64,000 bases of DNA from Tupaia tana (taxonomy: Eukaryota > Chordata > Mammalia > Scandentia > Tupaiidae). Positions 57,257-64,000 of the stretch are shown piece by piece. Both the position numbers and the translations under genes were made by a program. The notes beneath the pieces were generated by a model. That model was not told the origin of the DNA, made no database searches, and saw nothing but the letters and a program-made list of their open reading frames with translations. Numbering within the stretch: the first letter of the stretch is position 1; every line of letters begins with the position of its first letter. The DNA is taken from positions 177,471 through 241,470 of the forward strand of contig JAKSZU010000278.1 of NCBI GenBank assembly GCA_026018925.1. Direction: 5' to 3'.

Positions 57257-58565
57257 CTGGGGGGAGAAGGAGAGCTAGGTGTTAACAAGAGAATGCAGGG
57301 AGTTCAAGAGAAAAGAAAAAAAAAAAAAAAAACGCCTCAAGGAGATCCTGGCTACCTACCTAGAAGGTGGAGTCTGGGGCCTGGGGGTCTGGAAGTGGGG
57401 TGGGGGTCAGAGGTGACCCTCCCTCAGTATCCCTTGCTGGCCAGAGGCTTGCAGGAGACGCTATTGCCTGCTGGCAGTCCAGGAAAGTCTAGAAGGTGGA
57501 GTCTGGGGCCTGGGGGTCTGGAAGTGGGGTGAGGGTCAGAGGGGACCCTCCCTCAGTATCCCTTGCTGGCCAGAGGCTTGCAGGAGACGCTATTGCCTGC
57601 TGGCAGTCCAGGATAGTCTGGGGGGAGAAGGAGAGCTAGGTGTTAACAAGAGAATGCAGGGAGTTCAAGAGAAAAGAAAAAAAAAAACGCCTCAACGAGA
57701 TCCTGGCTACCTACCTAGAAGGTGGAGTCTGGGGCCTGGGGGTCTGGAAGTGGGGTGGGGGTCAGAGGTGACCCTCCCTCAGTATCCCTTGCTGGCCAGA
57801 GGCTTGCAGGTGACGCTATTGCCTGCTGGCAGTCCAGGAAAGTCTAGAAGGTGGAGTCTGGGGCCTGGGGGTCTGGAAGTGGGGTGGGGGTCAGAGGTGA
57901 CCCTCGCTCAGTATCCCTTGCTGGCCAGAGGCTTGCAGGAGACGCTATTGCCTGCTGGCAGTCCAGGAAAGTCTGGGGGGAGAAGGAGAGCTAGGTGTTA
58001 ACAAGAGAATGCAGGGAGTTCAAGAGAAAAGGAAAAAAAAAAAAAAACGCCTCAAGGAGATCCTGGCTACCTACCTAGAAGGTGGAGTCTGAGGCCTGGG
58101 GGTCTGGAAGTGGGGTGGGGGTCAGAGGTGACCCTCCCTCAGTATCCCTTGCTGGCCAGAGTCTTGCAGGAGACGCTATTGCCTTCTGGCAGTCCAGGAA
58201 ATCTAGAAGGTGGAGTCTGGGGCCTGGGGGTCTGAATGTGGGATGGGGGTCAGAGGTGACCCTCCCTCAGTATCCCTTGCTGGCCAGAGGCTTGCAGGAG
58301 ACGCTATTGCCTGCCGGCAGTCCAGGAAATTCTGGGGGGAGAAGGAGAGCTAGGTGTTAACAAGAGAATGCAGGGAGTTCAAGAGAAAAGGAAAAAAAAA
58401 AAAAAAACGCCTCAAGGAGATCCTGGCTACCTACCTAGAAGGTGGAGTCTGGGGCCTGGGGGTCTGGAAGTGGGGTGGGGGTAAGAGGTGACCCTCCCTC
58501 AGTATCCCTTGCTGGCCAGAGGCTTGCAGGAGACGCAATTGCCTGCTGGCAGTCCAGGAAAGTCT
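57257..58565 (+). repeat. Join region: block H fragment, block K copy, single-monomer unit
   Basis: The first unit has GTGAGGGTCAGAGGGGACC, as in block H (offset about 7108 from 50149). The next units have CCTCAACGAG, CCTCGCTCAG, GAGTCTGAGGCC, GCCTTCTGG, GGAAATCTAG and CTGAATGTGGGATGG, and recur at 59643-60357 (offset about 2026). A single-monomer unit with GGGTAAGAGG and GACGCAATTG (58370-58565) corresponds to the second half of a block H dimer. Confidence 0.88.
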
Positions 58566-61500
58566 GGGGGGAGAAGGAGATCTAGGTGTTAACAAGAGAA
58601 TGCAGGGAGTTCAAGAGAAAAGAAAAAAAAAAAAACGCCTCAAGGAGATCCTGGCTACCTTCCTAGAAGGTGGAGTCTGGGGCCTGGGGGTCTGGAAGTG
58701 GGGTGGGAGTCAGAGATGACCCTCCCTCAGTATCCCTTGCTGGCCAGAGGCTTGCAGCAGACGCTATTGCCTTCTGGCAGTCCAGGAAAGTCTAGAAGGT
58801 GGAGTCTGGGGCCTGGGGGTCTGAAAGTTGGATGGGGGTCAGAGGTGACCCTCCCTCAGTATCCCTTGCTGGCCAGAGGCTTGCAGGAGACGCTATTGCC
58901 TGCCGGCAGTCCAGGAAAGTCTGGGGGGAGAAGGAGAGCTAGGTGTTAACAAGAGAATGCAGGAAGTTCAAGAGAAAAGGAAAAAAAAAAAAAAAAAACG
59001 CCTCAAGGAGATCCTGGCTACCTACCTAGAAGGTGGAGTCTGGGGCCTGGGGGTCTGGAAGTGGGGTGGGGGTCAGAGGTGACCCTCCCTCAGTATCCCT
59101 TGCTGGCCAGAGGCTTGCAGGAGACGCTATTGCCTGCTGGCAGTCCAGGAAAGTCTAGAAGGTGGAGTCTGGGGCCTGGGGGTCTGGAAGTGGGGGGGGG
59201 GTCAGAGGTGACCCTCCCTCCGTATCCCTTGCTGGCCAGAGTCTTGCAGGAGACGCTATTGCCTGCTGGCAGTCCAGGAAAGTCTGGGGGGAGAAGGAGA
59301 GCTAGGTGTTAAGAAGAGAATGCAGGGAGTTCAAGAGAAAAGAAAAAAAAAAAAAAACGCCTCAAGGAGATCCTGGCTACCTACCTAGAAGGTGGAGTCT
59401 GGGGCCTGGGGGTCTGGAAGTGGGGTGGGGGTCAGAGGTGACCCTCCCTCAGTATCCCTTGCTGGCCAGAGGCTTGCAGGAGACGCTATTGCCTGCTGGC
59501 AGTCCAGGAAAGTCTAGAAGGTGGAGTCTGGGGCCTGGGGGTCTGGAAGTGGGGTGGGGGTCAGAGGTGACCCCCCCTCAGTATCTCTTGCTGGCCAGAG
59601 GCTTGCAGGAGACGCTATTGCCTGCTGGCAGTCCAGGAAAGTCTGGGGGGAGAAGGAGAGCTAGGTGTTAACAAGAGAATGCAGGGAGTTCAAGAGAAAA
59701 GAAAAAAAAAAACGCCTCAACGAGATCCTGGCTACCTACCTAGAAGGTGGAGTCTGGGGCCTGGGGGTCTGGAAGTGGGGTGGGGGTCAGAGGTGACCCT
59801 CCCTCAGTATCCCTTGCTGGCCAGAGGCTTGCAGGTGACGCTATTGCCTGCTGGCAGTCCAGGAAAGTCTAGAAGGTGGAGTCTGGGGCCTGCGGGTCTG
59901 GAAGTGGGGTGGGGGTCAGAGGTGACCCTCGCTCAGTATCCCTTGCTGGCCAGAGGCTTGCAGGAGACGCTATTGCCTGCTGGCAATCCAGGAAAGTCTG
60001 GGGGGAGAAGGAGAGCTAGGTGTTAACAAGAGAATGCAGGGAGTTCAAGAGAAAAGGAAAAAAAAAAAAAAAACGCCTCAAGGAGATCCTGGCTACCTAC
60101 CTAGAAGGTGGAGTCTGAGGCCTGGGGGTCTGGAAGTGGGGTGGGGGTCAGAGGTGACCCTCCCTCAGTATCCCTTGCTGGCCAGAGTCTTGCAGGAGAC
60201 GCTATTGCCTTCTGGCAGTCCAGGAAATCTAGAAGGTGGAGTCTGGGGCCTGGGGGTCTGAATGTGGGATGGGGGTCAGAGGTGACCCTCCCTCAGTATC
60301 CCTTGCTGGCCAGAGGCTTGCAGGAGACGCTATTGCCTGCCGGCAGTCCAGGAAATTCTGGGGGGAGAAGGAGAGCTAGGTGTTAACAAGAGAATGCAGG
60401 GAGTTCAAGAGAAAAGGAAAAAAAAAAAAAAAAAACGCCTCAAGGAGATCCTGGCTACCTACCTAGAAGGTGGAGTCTGGGGCCTGGGGGTCTGGAAGTG
60501 GGGTGGGGGTCAGAGGTGACCCTCCGTCAGTATCCCTTGCTGGCCAGAGGCTTGCAGGAGACGCTATTGCCTGCTGGCAGTCCAGGACAGTCTAGAAGGT
60601 GGAGTCTGGGGCCTGGGGGTCTGGAAGTGGGGTGGGGGTCAGAGGTGACCCTCCCTCAGTATCCCTTGCTGGCCAGAGGCTTGCAGGAGACGCTAATGCC
60701 TGCTGGCAGTCCAGGAAAGTCTGGGGGGAGAAGGAGAGCTAGGTGTTAACAAGAGAATGCAGGGAGTTCAAGAGAAAAGAAAAAAAAAAAAAGCCTCAAG
60801 GAGATCCTGGCTACCTACCTAGAAGGTGGAGTCTGGGGCCTGGGGGTCTGGAAGTGGGGTGGGGGTCAGAGGTGACCCTCCCTCTGTATCCCTTGCTGGC
60901 CAGAGGCTTGCAGGAGACGCTATTGCCTGCTGGCAGTCCAGGAAAGTCTGGGGGGAGAAGGAGAGCTAGGTGTTAACAAGAGAATGCAGGGAGTTCAAGA
61001 GAAAAAAAAAAAAAAAAAAAGAACGCCTCAAGGAGATCCTGGCTACCTACCTAGAATTTGGAGTCTGGGGCCTGGGGGTCTGGAAGTGGGGTGGGGGTCA
61101 GAGGTGACCCTCCCTCAGTATCCCTTGCTGGCCAGAGGCTTGCAGGAGACGCTATTGCCTGCTGGCAGTCCAGGAAAGTCTAGAAGGTGGAGTCTGGGGC
61201 CTGGGGGTCTGGAAGTGGGGTGGGGTCAGAGGTGACCGTCCCTCAGTATCCCTTGCTGGCCAGAGGCTTGCAGGAGACGCTATTGCCTGCTGGCAGTCCA
61301 GGAAAGTCTGGGGGGAGAAGGAGAGCTAGGTGTTAACAAGAGAATGCAGGGAGTTCAAGAGAAAAGAAAAAAAAAAAAAACGCCTCAAGGAGATCCTGGC
61401 TACCTACCTAGAAGGTGGAGTCTGGGGCCTGGGGGTCTGGAAGTGGGGTGGGGGTCAGAAGTGACCCTCCCTCAGTATCCCTTGCTGGCCAGAGGCTTGC

Positions 61501-63064
61501 AGGTGACGCTATTGCCTGCTGGCAGTCCAGGAAAGTCTGGGGGGAGAAGGAGAGCTAGGTGTTAACAAGAGAATGCAGGGAGTTCAAGAGAAAAGAAAAA
61601 AAAGAAAACGCCTCAAGGAGATCCTGGCTACCTACCTGGAAGGTGGAGTCTGGGGCCTGGGGATCTGGAAGTGGGGTGGGAGTCAGAGGTGACCCTCCCT
61701 CAGTATCCCTTGCTGGCCAGAGGCTTGCAGGAGACGCTATTGCCTGCTGGCAGTCCAGGAAAGTGTAGAAGGTGGAGTCTGGGGCCTGGGGGTCTGGAAG
61801 TGGGGTGGGGGTCAGAGGTGACCCTCCCTCAGTATCCCTTGCTGGCCAGAGGCTTGCAGGAGACGCTATTGCCTGCTGGCAGTCCAGGAAAGTCTGGGGG
61901 GAGAAGGAGAGCTAGGTGTTAACAAGAGAATGCAGGGAGTTCAAGAGAAAAGAAAAAAAAAAAAACGCCTCAAGGAGATCCTGGCTACCTACCTAGAAGG
62001 TGGAGTCTGGGGCCTGGGGGTCTGGAAGTGGGGTGGGAGTCAGAGGTGACCCTACCTCAGTATCCCTTGCTGGCCAGAGGCTTGCAGGAGACGCTATTGC
62101 CTGCTGGCAGTCCAGGAAAGTCTAGAAGGTGGAGTCTGGGGCCTGGGGGTCTGAAAGTGGGATGGGGGTCAGAGTTGACCCTCCCTCAGTATCCCTTGCT
62201 GGCCAGAGGCTTGCAGGAGACGCTATTGCCTGCCGGCAGTCCAGGAAAGTCTGGGGGGAGAAGGAGAGCTAGGTGTTAACAAGAGAATGCAGGGAGTTCA
62301 AGAGAAAAGGAAAAAAAAAAAAAAACGCCTCAAGGAGATCCTGGCTACCTACCTAGAAGGTGGAGTCTGGGGCCTGGGGGTCTGGAAGTGGGGTGGGGGT
62401 CAGAGGTGACCCTCCGTCAGTATCCCTTGCTGGCCAGAGGCTTGCAGGAGACGCTATTGCCTGCTGGCAGTCCAGGAAATTCTGGGGGGAGAAGGAGAGC
62501 TAGGTGTTAACAAGAGAATGCAGGGAGTTCAAGAGAAAAGAAAAAAAAAAAAAACGCCTCAAGGAGATCCTGGCTACCTACCTAGAAGTCTGGGGCCTGG
62601 GGGTCTGGAAGTGGGGTGGGGGTCAGAGGTGACCCTCCCTCAGTATCCCTTGCTGGCCAGAGGCTGGCAGGAGACGCTATTGCCTGCCGGCAGTCCAGGA
62701 AACTCTGGGGGGAGAAGGAGAGCTAGGTGTTAACAAGAGAATGCAGGGAGTTCAAGAGAAAAGGAAAAAAAAAAAAAAACGCCTGAAGGAGATCCTGGCT
62801 ACCTACCTAGAAGGTGGAGTCTGGGGCCTGGGGGTCTGGAAGTGGGGTGGGGGTCAGAGGTGACCCTCCCTCAGTATCCCTTGCTGGCCAGAGGCTTGCA
62901 GGAGACGCTATTGCCTGCTGGCAGTCCAGGAAAGTCTAGAAGGTGGAGTCTGGGGCCTGGGGGTCTGGAAGTGGGGTGGGGGTCAGAGGTGAACCTCCCT
63001 CAGTATCCCTTGCTGGCCAGAGGCTTGCAGGAGACGCTATTGCCTGCTGGCAGTCCAGGAAAGT
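58566..63064 (+). repeat. Higher-order block J, copy 2 (4.5 kb)
   Basis: Matches 51451-55598 in order. The offset is 7109-7115 bp up to about 60.0 kb and 7466-7472 bp after it, so one extra 360-bp unit sits near 60.1-60.5 kb. It keeps the rare 6-bp loss (62584), GAGGCTGGCAGG, the GAAAACG A run (61604) and CTAGAATTTGG. A G-run slip gives GTGGGGGGGGGTC (59191). Single-monomer intervals begin at 60757, 61344, 62287 and 62518. Confidence 0.93.
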
Positions 63065-64000
63065 CTGGGGGGAGAAGGAGAGCTAGGTGTTAACAAGAGA
63101 ATGCAGGGAGTTCAAGAGAAAAGAAAAAAAAAAAAACGTCTCAAGGAGATCCTGGCTACCTACCTAGAAGGTGGAGTCTGAGGCCTGGGGGTGTAGAAGT
63201 GGGGTGGGGGTCAGAGGTGACCCTCCCTCAGTATCCCTTGCTGGCCAGAGGCTTGCAGGTGACGCTATTGCCTGCTGGCAGTCCAGGAAAATCTTGAAGG
63301 TGGAGTCTGGGGCCTGGGGGTCTGGAAGTGGGGTGGGCGTCAGAGGTGACACTCCCTCAGTATCCCTTGCTGGCCAGAGGCTTGCAGGAGACGCTATTGC
63401 CTGCTGGCAGTCCAGGAAAGTCTGGGGGGAGAAGGAGAGCTAGGTGTTAACAAGAGAATGCAGGGAGTTCAAGAGAAAAGAAAAAAAAAAAAACGCCTCA
63501 AGGAGATCCTGGCTACCTACCAAGAAGGTGGAGTCTGGGGCCTGGGTGTCTGGAAGTGGGGTGGGGTTCAGAGGTGACCCTCCCTCAGTATCCCTTGCTG
63601 GCCAGAGGCTTGCAGGAGACGCTATTGCCTGCTGGCAGTCCAGGAAAGTCTAGAAGGTGGAGTCTGGGGCCTCGGGGTCTGGAAGTGGGGTGGGGTTAGC
63701 GGTGACCCTCCCTCAGTATCCCTTGCTGGCCAGAGGCTTGCAGGAGACGCTATTGCCTGCTGGTAGTCCAGGAAATTCTGGGGGGAGAAGGAGAGCTAGG
63801 TGTTAACAAGAGAATGCAGGGAGTTCAAGAGAAAAGAAAAAAAAAAAACGCCTCAAGGAGATCCTGGCTACCTACCTAGAAGGTGGAGTCTGGGGCCTGG
63901 GGGTCTGGAAGTGGGGTGGGGGTCAGAGGTGACCCTCCCTCAGTATCCCTTGATGGCCAGAGGCTTGCAGGTGACGCTATTGCCTGTTGGCAGTCCAGGA
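63065..64000 (+). repeat. Array end at the window edge
   Basis: Dimer units continue with CGTCTCAAGG (63137), GGGTGTAGAAG (63190), CTACCAAGAAGG (63517), GGGGTTCAGAGG and GGGGTTAGCGGTG (63693-63705), none of which I see elsewhere. The last spacer is near 63780-63880, and the window stops inside a monomer at GGCAGTCCAGGA, so the array continues to the right. Confidence 0.92.

Larger units (their letters stand above)
1..64000 (+). repeat. Two-module satellite array (129-bp M plus about 100-bp S), fills the window
   Basis: Every part of the window is a copy of one of two modules. M is 129 bp with the landmarks TCTGGGGCCTGG, GTCAGAGGTGACC, CAGTATCCCTTGCTGG and GACGCTATTGCCTGCTGG. S is about 100 bp with GGGGGGAGAAGGAGAG, GTTAAC, AATGCAGGGAGTTC, an A run and CGCCTCAAGGAGATCC. 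Hand counting gives about 185 S and 352 M, nearly all in S-M-M order with a period near 359 bp. No copy is inverted and no foreign sequence interrupts the array. Copies differ by scattered substitutions, rare 1-6 bp indels and A-run length. Plus is defined here as the strand carrying the A run. The array is cut at both window edges, so its full size is unknown. It resembles known vertebrate satellites in behaviour, but I cannot assign it to a named family. Confidence 0.98.

Noticed and set aside
14463..63352. Minus-strand open frames of 62-74 codons (for example 24139-24363, 26685-26909, 41235-41423)
   Set aside because: All three minus frames of M contain a stop. These frames exist only where an indel or substitution joins parts of two frames, and they recur only in duplicated blocks.
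52..63653. Dozens of open frames of 60-245 codons, many overlapping, on both strands
   Set aside because: They are one frame of a 129-bp repeat with no stop, often opened by GTG, and closed by the spacer. They repeat at the unit period, have no recognisable domain and show no sign of codon constraint.
1..64000. CRISPR array
   Set aside because: Repeats are 129 and about 100 bp rather than 23-50 bp, the spacers are near-identical rather than unique, and no cas-like gene is present.
1..64000. Alpha satellite or CENP-B box centromeric repeat
   Set aside because: Unit length and base composition differ from 171-bp alpha satellite, and I see no sequence fitting the CENP-B box pattern (TTCG then A then CGGG). 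A centromere role cannot be judged from this sequence.
1..64000. tRNA, rRNA or other structured RNA gene
   Set aside because: No cloverleaf, rRNA core or snRNA landmark is visible. Short hairpins such as GCAGG with CCTGC in M have 5-bp arms only.
1..64000. Telomeric or subtelomeric repeats
   Set aside because: No TTAGGG or CCCTAA runs are present on either strand.
1..64000. Bacterial or phage origin, operon or defence system
   Set aside because: No gene-like frames other than the repeat frame, no ribosome binding site pattern, and the strong CpG loss and satellite structure point to a vertebrate.

Overview
The whole 64,000-base window is one uninterrupted tandem satellite array. I see no protein-coding gene, RNA gene, CRISPR array, transposon or single-copy sequence, and the array runs off both ends. 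All copies point the same way. Two modules make it up. M is a G-rich 129-bp monomer (for example 3634-3762). S is a spacer of about 100 bp (for example 3892-3993) that carries a run of A's varying in length. The commonest arrangement is S-M-M, about 359 bp long. By hand I count about 185 spacers and about 352 monomers, which fits the window length. Another 34 units are S-M (about 229 bp), eight are S-M-M-M (about 489 bp), two have four monomers and one has five.

The organism is probably a vertebrate, most likely a mammal, but the species cannot be told from this sequence. The reasons are a long homogenised satellite, strong CpG depletion (one CpG in the 129-bp consensus against about 11.5 expected from its G and C counts), higher-order repeat structure and no packed genes. 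I do not recognise the satellite as a named family.

Layout: 0-1 kb holds the five-monomer unit. From 1.4 to 7.0 kb a 2.51-kb block of seven units is repeated in tandem, and 7.1-7.7 kb is a four-monomer copy of the 0.3-1.0 kb unit. From 7.7 to 16 kb are mostly ordinary dimer units plus a 0.7-kb duplication (10.6 and 14.8 kb). From 16.4 to 28.3 kb there are overlapping duplications at offsets of about 4.14, 4.63, 3.46, 2.55 and 2.65 kb. From 26.5 to 35.2 kb a 3.46-kb block is duplicated and its last 1.79 kb repeated once more. From 36 to 42 kb a block is triplicated, with monomers lost in the third copy. From 45.5 to 63 kb there are long duplications at offsets of about 2.61, 7.1-7.5 and 9.7-10.1 kb.

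The most interesting signal is the spacer. Read on the minus strand, S has the shape of a tiny spliceosomal intron: GTAGGTAG at its start, a TTAAC branch-like site, a pyrimidine tract and CCCCCCAG at its end. The M-M junction is exactly what removing S would give. That is suggestive but not proof: in a tandem array any insertion defines its own junction, and at least 20 spacer copies have lost the donor GT. The many open frames in the array are by-products of a repeat whose length is a multiple of three and are not called as genes.
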